Shown: positions 52,975-60,949 of the stretch, piece by piece
How the letters are laid out: each line of letters starts with the position of its first letter
Position numbering within the stretch: the stretch's first letter is position 1
DNA from: Actinomycetota bacterium
GTDB taxonomy: Bacteria; Actinomycetota; Actinomycetes; Streptosporangiales; Streptosporangiaceae
NCBI GenBank assembly: GCA_027314515.1
Contig: DAHVAR010000179.1
Span: 1-64,000 of the forward strand
Reading direction: 5' to 3'
DNA: 64,000 nt
Translations under genes and position numbers: made by a program
Notes under the pieces: generated by a model
Database searches by the model: none
What the model saw: the letters and a program-made list of their open reading frames with translations, nothing else
Told to the model about the DNA's origin: nothing

Positions 52975-54174
52975 CTAGGCCCCGATGATCCCTGAGATCA
53001 CGTGCTCGGCGATGGCCAGGCTCGCCGTCGCGGCCGGGGACGGGGCATTGCGGACAAGGATCACGCGGCCTTCGGACTGCAGCACGAAGTCGTCTTCCAG
53101 GCTGCCGTCGCGGCGCACCGCCTGGGCGCGGACTCCCGACTTCGACCGGACCAGGTCGTCGAGCCTGAGGTCGGGCAGGTATGCCCTGGCCCTGGCCAGG
53201 TAACGGCGCTTGGACAGCGAGCCGGCGATTTCGCTGATGCCACTGCGCCAGTGCCGCCGGGCGAGTTGCCAGGTGCCCGGCCACCAGGCAAGCGGCGCGA
53301 GCTCGCGCACGCTGACGTTCGTCCACCGGTAGCCCTCGAGCGCGAGCGCCAGGACCGCGTTCGGTCCGACATGCACGGTGTCGTCGACGTGCCGGGTCAG
53401 ATGCACGCCAAGGAACGGGTAGCGCGGGTCGGGCACCGGGTAGACCATTCCGCGGACCCGTTGCCGGGCGTCCGGCTGCAGCTCGTAGTACTCACCGCGG
53501 AACGGGACGATGCGCAGGTCGCCGGGCCGGCCCAGGCTCGCGGCGAAGTGATCGCCGTTAAGCCCGGCGCAGACGATCAGGTAATCGAAGTCCCGGGCTC
53601 CGGCGGCCGAGCTCACCCGCACCGCGGACGCGTTCTCGCGCACGCCGGTTACGCGCGTGCTCAGCAGCACCTCGCCGCCGGACGACTGCACCGCACGGGC
53701 GAGTTCCTCGCACAGCGCGACGTAGTCGACTGCCGCCGTATACGGCGAGTGCACCGCTGCCAGGCCGCGGACGTGCGGCTCAATCTCGGCGATCTCCGCC
53801 TGGCCGAGGCGGCGGATGCCGGGCACCCGGTTGAGCGCGGCGCGGCGCTCGATCTCGGCGAGACCGGGCAATTCCTGCTCTGCGACAGCCACGATCAGCT
53901 TGCCGAGCTCGCGGAACCGGACGCCGTGCTGCTGGCAGAACTCGCGGATCTGCCCGGCGCCGCGGCGGCACAGCGACGCCTTGAGACTGCCCGGCGGGTA
54001 GTACACACCCGCGTGCACTACCCCGCTGTTGTGGCCGCTTTGATGCGCGGCCACCCGGCCCTCCTTCTCCAGGACCGTTACCGCGACCCCGGGGAAGCGG
54101 ATGGTCAGCTCCCGTGCGATCGCAAGGCCCAGGATCCCGGCGCCGACAACTCCCACCGACTTAAGCGACCTCAC
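52975..54174 (-). CDS. lhgO: L-2-hydroxyglutarate oxidase
   Basis: A 399-residue FAD-dependent DAO-family oxidase. It has the dinucleotide motif GVVGAGILGLAIARELT, the LhgO-typical HQSGHNSGVVHAGVYYPPGSLKA, and ending motifs GVHLTRHVDDTVHVGPNAVLAL and RVILVRNAPSPAATASLAIAEHV. It oxidises L-2-hydroxyglutarate to 2-oxoglutarate, a metabolite-repair role, usually passing electrons to the membrane quinone pool. It is a stand-alone gene. Confidence 0.93.
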   Translation of the reverse strand: MRSLKSVGVVGAGILGLAIARELTIRFPGVAVTVLEKEGRVAAHQSGHNSGVVHAGVYYPPGSLKASLCRRGAGQIREFCQQHGVRFRELGKLIVAVAEQELPGLAEIERRAALNRVPGIRRLGQAEIAEIEPHVRGLAAVHSPYTAAVDYVALCEELARAVQSSGGEVLLSTRVTGVRENASAVRVSSAAGARDFDYLIVCAGLNGDHFAASLGRPGDLRIVPFRGEYYELQPDARQRVRGMVYPVPDPRYPFLGVHLTRHVDDTVHVGPNAVLALALEGYRWTNVSVRELAPLAWWPGTWQLARRHWRSGISEIAGSLSKRRYLARARAYLPDLRLDDLVRSKSGVRAQAVRRDGSLEDDFVLQSEGRVILVRNAPSPAATASLAIAEHVISGIIGA

Positions 54175-54371
54175 ATCCGTGAGCCTGGTAGATGGCGGTG
54201 CTCAACGCAATCCCGGCTGTGCCGCCAGCAACTGACGCGGGCCCGGCAACGGCCCCTGGCGGCACTTGTTACTCGATACGGCCCTCAGCGGCGGCCTTAT
54301 CGACCCATATGCCAGGTTCCCGGCGACCAGATCGGATGCTATGTGCAGGAGTCGCCTGTCTGGACGCCCGA

Positions 54372-55832
54372 TCAGCCGACGGCCAACGCGCGCGCGCGCC
54401 GACGGCCGGCACCTAATCCGCGGCCAGCACTCGTGCGGTTCGTCCCGCCCGGCCAGTGCCTGTTCGCCGACCCGGTCCCCTCTTCCGAGCGGAGGCTGGT
54501 AACGGTCCGGAGGCTGGTAGCCGATCGCCGTCCGGGTGCCATGCCAGCGCGGTTGCCGCCTCCGCGGTTGCCGCGCCAGTGGCTCGCGCCCCAGTGGCTC
54601 GCGCCCCCGCGGCTCACGCCCCCGCGGCTCACGCCCCCGCGGCTCACGCCCCCGCGGCTCACGCCCCAGGCGGGCCTGAGGCGACGGGCGAGCATGGCGG
54701 CTTCCTGATCCCGCAGCCGCGGGAACCGGGTACGCCTGACCACACTCGGCGCCTCGCCGGGCCCCGGTCGTGCGTTGGCGCTATCCGCGCCCCCGCGCGC
54801 AGTAGCCGGGCCACCTCGAGCGGCAGCCAGGCCCCCGCGCGCAGTAGCCAGGCCACCTCGCGCAGTAGCCAGGCCACCTCGAGCGGCAGCAGGACCACTG
54901 TGAGCGGCAGCCCACGCGAGGTCAGCCTCGGCTGTCCCGCTTGCCAGTGCCGGGGCGGCGCCGCGGCGGCGCTCGCTGCGAACAACCTGGTAGCTGCTCA
55001 GTCCGATGCCAGCGACGATGGCGAGGCCACCGGCGACCTGAACTGGTCCAATCGGATCGGCGAAGAAGGCCGCCCCGAGGACGGCGCCCACCAGCGGCTC
55101 GATGTTCAGGAAAGCACCGGCCACGTCGGCGGCGACCTTGCTCTGGCCGAGGGCGAACAGCGCTGTCGGGCCCACGGTGCCGGCCAGCACCAGGGCGGCA
55201 GCCGCAAGCAGTGCCGTTGGGCTCGCCGGTCCGGTCAGGTGATGCTCCGCGATCAGGGCTACCGGGAGGACCATTACCGCCGCGGACAGCAACTGCAGCC
55301 CGGTCACCGCGAGGGGATCGCGCCCGCGCAGCAGCCTGGCCTGCGAGACGGTGAAACCGGCCGATACCAGTTGCGCGGCTAGCACCAGTCCGTCGCCGCC
55401 GAGAGTCGATCCCGAACCCTGGCCGCCGGCGATGAACGCGACGCCTACGAGTGACAGGCCGAAGCCAGCCCAGGCAAGAGGTCGCGCCACGCTGTGCCGC
55501 AGCATGGCTGCGAGGACCGCGACGAGCACCGGAGTGGCACCTATCAGCAGCGCCGCATGCGTCACACTGGTGCGCTCGATGCCCAGGTTCTGCAGGAGTA
55601 CCGATCCGCCGTAACCGAGGCCGCCGCTGATCAGGATCGCCGGGCTGCACGCCGCCCGCAGCCGGGACCGGTTCGCCGCCATCAAGATGGCGGCCGCGAA
55701 AGCGAACCTGGCGAACGCCAGCCAGGCGGGCGGCAGCCAGCCGAGGGCAACCTTCGAGAGCGGCACCGTAGTGCCCCACAGGACGCCGGCGGCTATCAGA
55801 GCCGGGAATATCAGGCGACGGTTGTAGGTCAT
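54372..55832 (-). CDS. EamA/DMT family transporter with repetitive C-terminal tail
   Basis: A 486-residue frame. Residues 1-295 form a ten-helix EamA transporter with two repeats (LIAAGVLWGTTVPLSKVAL; SAGFTVSQARLLRGRDPLAVTGLQ; FFADPIGPVQVAGGLAIVAG). The last 190 residues are low-complexity, with LATARGG and GVSRGG pentapeptide-type repeats coded by 15-bp DNA units, far longer than the usual family. The gene is divergent from an Lrp/AsnC regulator with an inverted repeat between, a common pairing for amino acid or metabolite exporters. Confidence 0.85.
   Translation of the reverse strand: MTYNRRLIFPALIAAGVLWGTTVPLSKVALGWLPPAWLAFARFAFAAAILMAANRSRLRAACSPAILISGGLGYGGSVLLQNLGIERTSVTHAALLIGATPVLVAVLAAMLRHSVARPLAWAGFGLSLVGVAFIAGGQGSGSTLGGDGLVLAAQLVSAGFTVSQARLLRGRDPLAVTGLQLLSAAVMVLPVALIAEHHLTGPASPTALLAAAALVLAGTVGPTALFALGQSKVAADVAGAFLNIEPLVGAVLGAAFFADPIGPVQVAGGLAIVAGIGLSSYQVVRSERRRGAAPALASGTAEADLAWAAAHSGPAAARGGLATARGGLATARGGLAAARGGPATARGGADSANARPGPGEAPSVVRRTRFPRLRDQEAAMLARRLRPAWGVSRGGVSRGGVSRGGVSRGGASHWGASHWRGNRGGGNRAGMAPGRRSATSLRTVTSLRSEEGTGSANRHWPGGTNRTSAGRGLGAGRRRARALAVG
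54576..54665. repeat. 15-bp tandem repeat, 6 units, in EamA tail
   Basis: Four exact copies of cccgcggctcacgcc follow two diverged copies (ccagtggctcgcgcc), encoding GVSRG/GASHW repeats on the minus strand. Another repeat set (agtagccaggccacctcg) lies at about 54800-54885. Confidence 0.93.
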
Positions 55833-55833
55833 G

Positions 55834-55876
55834 ATCCAGAATCACCCGGCAGCCCACTCAATTCGGGATTCTGGAT
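55834..55876. promoter_or_regulatory. Inverted repeat, probable Lrp/AsnC operator
   Basis: ATCCAGAATC and GATTCTGGAT form a perfect 10-bp inverted repeat with 23 bp between, in the short divergent EamA/AsnC gap. The arms face both starts, and the gap is AT-rich beside the AsnC start. Confidence 0.65.
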
Positions 55877-55901
55877 AGATAACGAGATATTATTTGGGGT
55901 T

Positions 55902-56384
55902 ATGACTGTTCTACTTGATGAAATTGATCTGCAGCTGCTCTCGGAGCTGCAGGCAGACGCGGACCGAACTAACGTCGAGCTGTCCAGGATGGTGGGACTG
56001 TCGCCGGCCGCTACCTTGAACCGGGTTCGCCGCCTGAAGGCGTCGGGAGTGATCAAGGTCATCAGTGCGCGGCTGGACGCGACCGCGGTCGGGTTCCCGC
56101 TGCAGATGTACGTCGGTGCCACACTCGGCCGGCACGACCCGCGATCGACCCGCGTGTTCGAGGACCAGGTCAGGGCCCTGCCGCAGATCATCGCGGCGGA
56201 CAATGTCACTGGCGAGATGGACTACCTGCTGACGGTAGTGGCCCGGAACGTGGCCGAATTGCAGCAACTGCTAGCCACGCTCGCGGCGCGCGGTGGTCAG
56301 CGGCTGGTGACCTACCTGCGGCTGGAGGAGATCAAGCCGCCGTCCCGGCTTCCGCTGCTGCCAGGTACGCCGGTCTCCGGCTGA
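55902..56384 (+). CDS. Lrp/AsnC family transcriptional regulator
   Basis: A 160-residue regulator with N-terminal HTH (LDEIDLQLLSELQADADRTNVELSRMVGLSPAATLNRVRRLKASGVI) and RAM ligand domain (GEMDYLLTVVARNVAELQQLLATL). ATG 55902 gives the standard MTVLLDEIDLQLL start; the track's longer start is upstream shadow sequence. It likely controls the divergent EamA exporter in response to an amino acid. Confidence 0.92.
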   Translation: MTVLLDEIDLQLLSELQADADRTNVELSRMVGLSPAATLNRVRRLKASGVIKVISARLDATAVGFPLQMYVGATLGRHDPRSTRVFEDQVRALPQIIAADNVTGEMDYLLTVVARNVAELQQLLATLAARGGQRLVTYLRLEEIKPPSRLPLLPGTPVSG

Positions 56385-56397
56385 GACCGCCGCTACC

Positions 56398-56424
56398 CCA
56401 GGCGCCCCAGGCGCCCCAGGCGCC
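56398..56424. repeat. 9-bp tandem repeat, 3 copies, intergenic
   Basis: Three exact copies of ccaggcgcc lie between the convergent AsnC and DUF5996-like genes. Confidence 0.85.
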
Positions 56425-56478
56425 ACGGGCGCCCGGTCGGCGCGCTACGAAGGCGCACCTAGTTAACGCCGGACGCGG

Positions 56479-57399
56479 TTAATGCACCGGCGGCGGCACG
56501 CCGTGCGCGCTCGCCGCCAGCGAGTCGTCCCACCGGCAGACTGAGCACGCATGCGTAAACACCGACCGGACGAATTCCAGAGCCGTTGCGTGCGGATCGC
56601 TACTGGCGCGTGCCTCGTCCTGGTTCAGGATGTACTCGCCCAGAGCGCTGTCCCAGTACGCGGCAGCCGGCCGGATCGGCCCATCGCTGAAGCCCGGCGG
56701 GGCAGGGTGCGCGTAGGCGTAGAACGCGGCGACCGGGTGCCGAGGATCTCCTGGCCACCAGCCGACGGCGACCTCCTGGGCATCCATCGCGTTGCGCATG
56801 ATGAAGTCGGCCGACGGCGGCTCGGCTGGCTGGCCGGAGAACAGGCTGACTGCCAGATCGAACGATCCCCACCACGCATTGACCGGAGTTGACCGGCCCC
56901 GGTAAGGCGCGCGGAACTCCGTCAGCACGCTGGCAGCCCGGCCGGCTGCGGCAAAGTAGGCCGCCACCTGATCGCGGTCATAGGTCGCGTGCTCGTCGTC
57001 GGCATCAAGCGGGACGCTCCATGGCACCTCCTGTGGCGCTGGGTCAATGTGCACGTCCCCCGCCAGCCTGCGAACGCCAGCCAGCAAATCGCGGGCGACG
57101 TCGCCAACGGGCCGGTCTGGCGTCAGCGGCACGCGCTCGACCCCGCCGTCGCTGTGCTCAGCGACCGCCTCGTGGGCGTGCAGATCCAGCAGGACCACAA
57201 AGCGCCCGGAACCGTCCGGGGCGGGCAGTGGAAAGGTCTCCCACCCTCGGGCGGTCAGCCTGAGCGCCGCATGCTGCAACTGCGGCTCTGGCGGCGCAAG
57301 CGCGACGGCGAATTTGCCGAGTACCTGAGTATGCGCGTGCAATGTGTCGCAGGTCGCGGCCCACTGCTCATAGGAAGCGGCCGGCCAGGCATCAGTCAT
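56479..57399 (-). CDS. DUF5996-like protein
   Basis: A 306-residue soluble protein. The start WPAASYEQWAATCDTLHAHTQVLGKFAVALAPPEP and later VNAWWGSFDLAVSLFSG, FIMRNAMDAQEVAVGWWPGD and PGFSDGPIRPAAAYWDSALGEYIL match, from memory, the DUF5996 family of unknown function. No membrane segment or catalytic signature stands out. It is monocistronic. Confidence 0.7.
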   Translation of the reverse strand: MTDAWPAASYEQWAATCDTLHAHTQVLGKFAVALAPPEPQLQHAALRLTARGWETFPLPAPDGSGRFVVLLDLHAHEAVAEHSDGGVERVPLTPDRPVGDVARDLLAGVRRLAGDVHIDPAPQEVPWSVPLDADDEHATYDRDQVAAYFAAAGRAASVLTEFRAPYRGRSTPVNAWWGSFDLAVSLFSGQPAEPPSADFIMRNAMDAQEVAVGWWPGDPRHPVAAFYAYAHPAPPGFSDGPIRPAAAYWDSALGEYILNQDEARASSDPHATALEFVRSVFTHACSVCRWDDSLAASAHGVPPPVH

Positions 57400-57831
57400 A
57401 ACTGCAACCTAGTTCGTCGTCTCCCGGCGCTCTCGGGCGACCCGCGTGAGCCGCCGTCGGCGACCGGGCGCTGCAGCGAACCAAGGCGTACAAGCCTGCG
57501 GGAACGCTGATTGCGAAGCGAGCGCTTTGAGCCGTCGCCGTGGTGCCGGCACAGCAGAAGTACCGGTCCTGTGGCTTGAGCGATCAGCCTGGTCGGCCGA
57601 AAGCCCAACAAACTTCGCGTAGGGCCAATCGCTGCGGGCGGTCAGCGACCAGGTTTTCCCGCCGCTAGCCAGTGAGACGCACGCCGTAGCCGGACCTATG
57701 TGCCACTGATGGCCTCGGCAGCGTCGGTGCACACGAAGCGCCCTTGCGTGGTTACGGAGCGGATCCGCTCGCTTGACATATTGTGCGCTGCGCTTGATAT
57801 AGTATGCACATGACCTTAAGAGGAGGCCGTC
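57400..57831. other. Upstream region of HbhA-like gene
   Basis: A 432-bp gap. I see no gene in 57400-57720. The last 80 bp contain a 14-bp palindrome, a promoter and two near-identical 17-bp direct repeats (see separate entries). Confidence 0.6.
57757..57810 (+). promoter_or_regulatory. Promoter with palindrome and tandem direct repeats
   Basis: A perfect palindrome GAGCGGATCCGCTC (57757-57770) abuts TTGACA (57773-57778). TATAGT (57798-57803) follows at 19 bp, slightly long for a sigma-70 type promoter. CGCTTGACATATTGTGC (57770-57786) and CGCTTGATATAGTATGC (57791-57807) match at 14 of 17 bases with a 21-bp period, two helical turns, and overlap both promoter boxes. They look like paired binding sites for a repressor. 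Confidence 0.6.
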
Positions 57832-58803
57832 ATGATTGATACCCGCGCACTGGCGCAGGAAGTCCAGGATCAGCTGGTCGCTGCCGTGCACCGCGGCCAG
57901 GACCAGGTCCGCAAGAGCCAGGACCAGGTCCGCAAGGGCCGTGACCAGGTCCGCAAGGGCCGTGAGGTGGTGGTAGACGCCCTTCGCACGGGTAATGAGC
58001 GGGCGAAGGCAGCCCGGCCGACCATGCCGGAGCTGAGCACTCTGGCGGATCCGGCCAAGTTGCGAGCCAGGTCGCAGGAGCTTGCCGACCAGTTCCTGGC
58101 CAGTCAGCGGCAGCTTGCCGACCGGGCTATCGCCAGGCAGCGGCACCTCGCCGATCAGGTTGTCGCCAGCCAGCGGCACCTCGCCGACCAGGTTGTGGCA
58201 CGACAGCGCCAGGCGCTACGGTCTGCCAGCCCCGTCGTCGCCCAGCGTGTTGCGCAGTTGACCCAGGCGTTCGAGGTGCTGCCAGGTCTGCGGAGGCTCG
58301 TGCAGCCAGAGACCGCTAACCGGGTAACCGTCAGGGCAGAGCCCACCCCATCTCCGGTCGAGACCGGACCAGCCGGGCTCCACATCACAAGGCTCGACGT
58401 CACCGACACTGGCCGCGTCGAGGCCGAGGTCACCGCGCCCGCACAGGCTCGCAAGCCACGAACCTCGCGAGCCAGCGCAAAGTCCGCAGACGGGATTAAG
58501 ACCGGACGGGCGGCTGGGCCGGAGCAGGCTGCCCGCTCCGCCAAGCCGGCTGGCTCCGCGAATCGGGCTAGCACCGCCAAGGCCGGAGGCGGCGCCAAAG
58601 CCGCGGGTGCCGGCAAGACCGCGGGTGCGGGCAAGACCACAGGTGCCGGCAAGACCGTGACCACAGGTGCGGGCAAGACCACAGGTGCGGGCAAAGCCAC
58701 GACCGCCAGCAAATCAGCTGCAGCCAAGCGGCCTGGCAGCGCCGGACGGTCTGGCACCACCAGGTCAGCCGGCCAGGCTAAGGCCCGCAGACCCAAGCCC
58801 TGA
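57832..58803 (+). CDS. HbhA-like coiled-coil protein with basic Ala/Lys-rich tail
   Basis: A 323-residue protein. The N-terminal heptad repeats (three QDQVRKG-type units) and 11-residue repeats (RHLADQVVASQ) form coiled coil or phasin-like helices to about residue 150. A short middle part follows (HITRLDVTDTGRVEAEV), then a tail of GAGKTT and Ala/Lys/Pro repeats ending KARRPKP. This resembles mycobacterial HbhA (coiled coil plus Lys-Ala-Pro tail), as does the adjoining XRE regulator gene (compare Rv0474-Rv0475). An alternative is a histone H1-like nucleoid protein. SD AGGAGG lies 5 bp before the ATG. Confidence 0.65.
   Translation: MIDTRALAQEVQDQLVAAVHRGQDQVRKSQDQVRKGRDQVRKGREVVVDALRTGNERAKAARPTMPELSTLADPAKLRARSQELADQFLASQRQLADRAIARQRHLADQVVASQRHLADQVVARQRQALRSASPVVAQRVAQLTQAFEVLPGLRRLVQPETANRVTVRAEPTPSPVETGPAGLHITRLDVTDTGRVEAEVTAPAQARKPRTSRASAKSADGIKTGRAAGPEQAARSAKPAGSANRASTAKAGGGAKAAGAGKTAGAGKTTGAGKTVTTGAGKTTGAGKATTASKSAAAKRPGSAGRSGTTRSAGQAKARRPKP
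57899..57961. repeat. 21-bp tandem repeat, 3 copies, in HbhA-like gene
   Basis: Three copies of aggaccaggtccgcaagagcc with few changes encode heptads of QDQVRKS/G; the 21-bp unit preserves coiled-coil register. Confidence 0.9.
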
Positions 58804-58845
58804 CGACGCTAACGGCAGCCCTGCTCACCGCGACGGGACCCGGCA

Positions 58846-58890
58846 GGGCTGCCGACCAGCGGGCTGCCGACCAGCGGGCTGCCGACCGGC
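58846..58890. repeat. 15-bp tandem repeat, 3 copies, intergenic
   Basis: gggctgccgaccagc occurs three times (one base change in the third) between the HbhA-like and XRE genes. Confidence 0.9.
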
Positions 58891-58949
58891 AGCGTTACCT
58901 GTCGCGCAGCCCCGACGTCGGACGATTTGTCCGGCAGAGCATCTCGCGT

Positions 58950-59345
58950 ATGAAAAAGAGAAACGACATGGCCGATCCGTGGGACTCGCAAATGCAGGCG
59001 CTGGGCGCCTTCATCCGGGACAAGCGCAAGATGGCCAACTTGTCGCTGCGACAGCTCGCCGAGCGGACCAAGCTCTCCAATCCCTACCTGAGCCAGATCG
59101 AGCGCGGACTGCACCAGCCTTCGGTGCGGGTAATCCGGCTGATCTCCGACGCCCTGAACGTCTCTGCCGAGACGTTGCTAGCGCAGGCGGGCCTGCTGCA
59201 CAAGGACATCAGCGCCGATCCGGCAGCGCGCAGTGCGCCGCCGGATATCGAGGCGGCGATCAGAGCCGAGCAGCGGCTCACCGCGGACCAGAAGGCCGCG
59301 CTGATTGCCGTGGTCAGGAGCATGCTGCCAGCTGAATCGCGCTAG
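58950..59345 (+). CDS. XRE-family helix-turn-helix regulator
   Basis: A 131-residue protein with a Cro/C1-type HTH at about residues 20-75 (LGAFIRDKRKMANLSLRQLAERTKLSNPYLSQIERGLHQPSVRVIRLISDAL) and a short helical C-terminus (AEQRLTADQKAALIAVVRSML). It resembles the HTH gene next to hbhA in mycobacteria. The start may be ATG 58950 or ATG 58968. It is downstream of the HbhA-like gene and may bind that gene's repeated promoter sites. Confidence 0.87.
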   Translation: MKKRNDMADPWDSQMQALGAFIRDKRKMANLSLRQLAERTKLSNPYLSQIERGLHQPSVRVIRLISDALNVSAETLLAQAGLLHKDISADPAARSAPPDIEAAIRAEQRLTADQKAALIAVVRSMLPAESR

Positions 59346-59424
59346 CGGGCGAAACCGGCAGCTTTGGCGTGAAGATCCTGGAAGGCGCGTCAACCGCTCT
59401 GCGGGCCTATTACGATCTGACAGC

Positions 59425-60636
59425 GTGACGGAGCCGAGGCAGCCAGCAGAGCCGCAGCCAGGAGACGGGCTGCCCCCGCAGGGCGACGAACTTCCGCGGC
59501 GCAAGCCAGCGGGCCAGTCGCTACCTCAGCGCGGAGGGTCGCTATTCGAGCGCCCGGAGTCGTTGTCGTCGCCTACTTCGCAGTCGTCGCCCTGGAGCGG
59601 ACTGCCGAAACGACCGTCTGTCTGGGAACCTCAGCCACCCGAGGACGGTCAGCAGCGGCATGATGTGACTTTGGCAGCGCAGGGAGGCGGTGCCGTCTCC
59701 GAGGGTGCTGAGCTGCCCCGGCGAGGCGGGGCCCTCCCCCAGCGCGAGCCCGGCCTCCCCCAGCGCGACCCCGGCCTCCCCCAGCGCGAGCCCGCGGCGA
59801 ACAGCGGAGCTCTGCCGAAAAGGACTAACCGGACCCGCCCAGTCGGCCGTCATCGCAGTCCCCACCGGCTCTCGGTGGCATCGGACGCGCCCGCCCTCGT
59901 AATCGCCGTGCCCGGCCGGGCCCAAGCCGACTCGGCCGAGATCGGCCCGCAGGTGGCCGCTACCGTCGGCCTCTCCTGCCCAGGAGTCGACATTCGCCTC
60001 GGCTATCTCGAGGGGACCGAGCTGACGCTGCCGGAGTGCCTGTTCCCGGACGGACCACAGTCGGACAGCCAGGATCAGTTCCCGAGCGTGATCGTCCCGC
60101 TGCTGCTCAGCCCGAACTCCGCTATCGACGGCAGGCTACGACAGCTTGCTGCGGTTCCGGCCATACCCGCGGTGCTGGCCGCGCACCTCGGGCCGCATCC
60201 GCTGGTGGCTGAAGCGCTGCACGCACGGCTGGCTGAGGCGGGTCTTGCCAGGTCCGCGCGATCCACCGGGCTCAGCATCTCTGCGGACAGCCGCGGCGTG
60301 GTGGTCCTGGCAGACGTTGGCGAGCAGGCCGAGAGTGCCGCCGGAGTTACTGCGGTCCTGCTGGCCTCCCGACTTTCGGTACCGGTAGTGCCCGCCTCGC
60401 TTGGCGACCCGGCCAGCATCGTTGATGCGGTCAACCGGCTCAGTGAGTCCGGCGCTGCCCGGCCCGTGCTGGCCCCCTGCCTGATCGGACCGGAAATCAA
60501 CATCTCGGTGCTCGAGGACCTGGCCGCGGCGCTCGGCGCGCCGTGCGCGCCCACGCTGGGCGCCCATCAGGCCATCGGCCAGCTCGTCGCGATCCGGTAT
60601 GGCGCTGCGCTGGCCAGCCTGAGCCTGGCCGGCTAA
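59425..60636 (+). CDS. CbiX/sirohydrochlorin-chelatase-like domain protein with disordered N-terminus
   Basis: A 403-residue protein. Residues 1-150 are Pro/Gln/Arg/Gly-rich and repetitive (three LPQREPG units). Residues 155-400 carry two CbiX-like halves: ALVIAVPGRAQADSAEIGPQVAATVGLSCPGVDIRLGYLEG and FPSVIVPLLLSP, then HLGPHPLVAEALHARLAEAGL and PVLAPCLIGPEI. Chelatases of this fold insert metal into sirohydrochlorin. The usual catalytic GHGS-type His near the start is replaced by VPGRA, so activity is uncertain. I use GTG 59425 (VTEPRQP). No cobalamin or siroheme gene is adjacent. Confidence 0.75.
   Translation: MTEPRQPAEPQPGDGLPPQGDELPRRKPAGQSLPQRGGSLFERPESLSSPTSQSSPWSGLPKRPSVWEPQPPEDGQQRHDVTLAAQGGGAVSEGAELPRRGGALPQREPGLPQRDPGLPQREPAANSGALPKRTNRTRPVGRHRSPHRLSVASDAPALVIAVPGRAQADSAEIGPQVAATVGLSCPGVDIRLGYLEGTELTLPECLFPDGPQSDSQDQFPSVIVPLLLSPNSAIDGRLRQLAAVPAIPAVLAAHLGPHPLVAEALHARLAEAGLARSARSTGLSISADSRGVVVLADVGEQAESAAGVTAVLLASRLSVPVVPASLGDPASIVDAVNRLSESGAARPVLAPCLIGPEINISVLEDLAAALGAPCAPTLGAHQAIGQLVAIRYGAALASLSLAG
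59733..59795. repeat. 21-bp tandem repeat, 3 copies, in CbiX-like gene
   Basis: cctcccccagcgcgagcccgg is repeated three times with minor changes and encodes the LPQREPG heptapeptides. Confidence 0.92.
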
Positions 60637-60949
60637 CGGCCACCTGGCGGCGCGACAGGCCCGCAGGCCCGCTCTCCCGCAGGCCCGCTCTCCCGCAGCC
60701 CGCAGGCCCGCACTCCCGCAGGCCCGCAGGCCCGCATTCCGGGGCTGACATTCCGGGAGCTCGACATTCCGGGCACCAGCGCTCGGGCCGACTGCAAAGC
60801 CGTGGCCAGGGAACTGGCGCGAGCGGCTAAATGCGCGTTCCCAGTCTTAGCGGGTTCGTTGACACGGCGTCCGGCGTGCGCTGGGCTTACCATCTGTGGA
60901 CCGCACAGCAGTTCACATTCCGAACCTGAGGAAGAGAAGAGGTCGGGAC
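60637..60949. other. Repeat-rich gap upstream of MDMPI-like gene
   Basis: 313 bp. Roughly 60650-60740 is built from degenerate repeats of ccgcaggcccgctctc; 60735-60775 has three copies of a gacattccggg motif. The rest holds no coding frame I would support. The SD-like AGAAGAGG of the next gene lies at its end. Confidence 0.6.

Noticed and set aside
57409-58179. 256-residue minus-strand ORF upstream of and inside the HbhA-like gene
   Set aside because: Its repetitive part is the antisense of the heptad repeats, and it runs through the promoter region.
54576-60740. CRISPR array
   Set aside because: Repeat units are 9-21 bp and directly adjacent with no unique spacers, and no cas genes are present.
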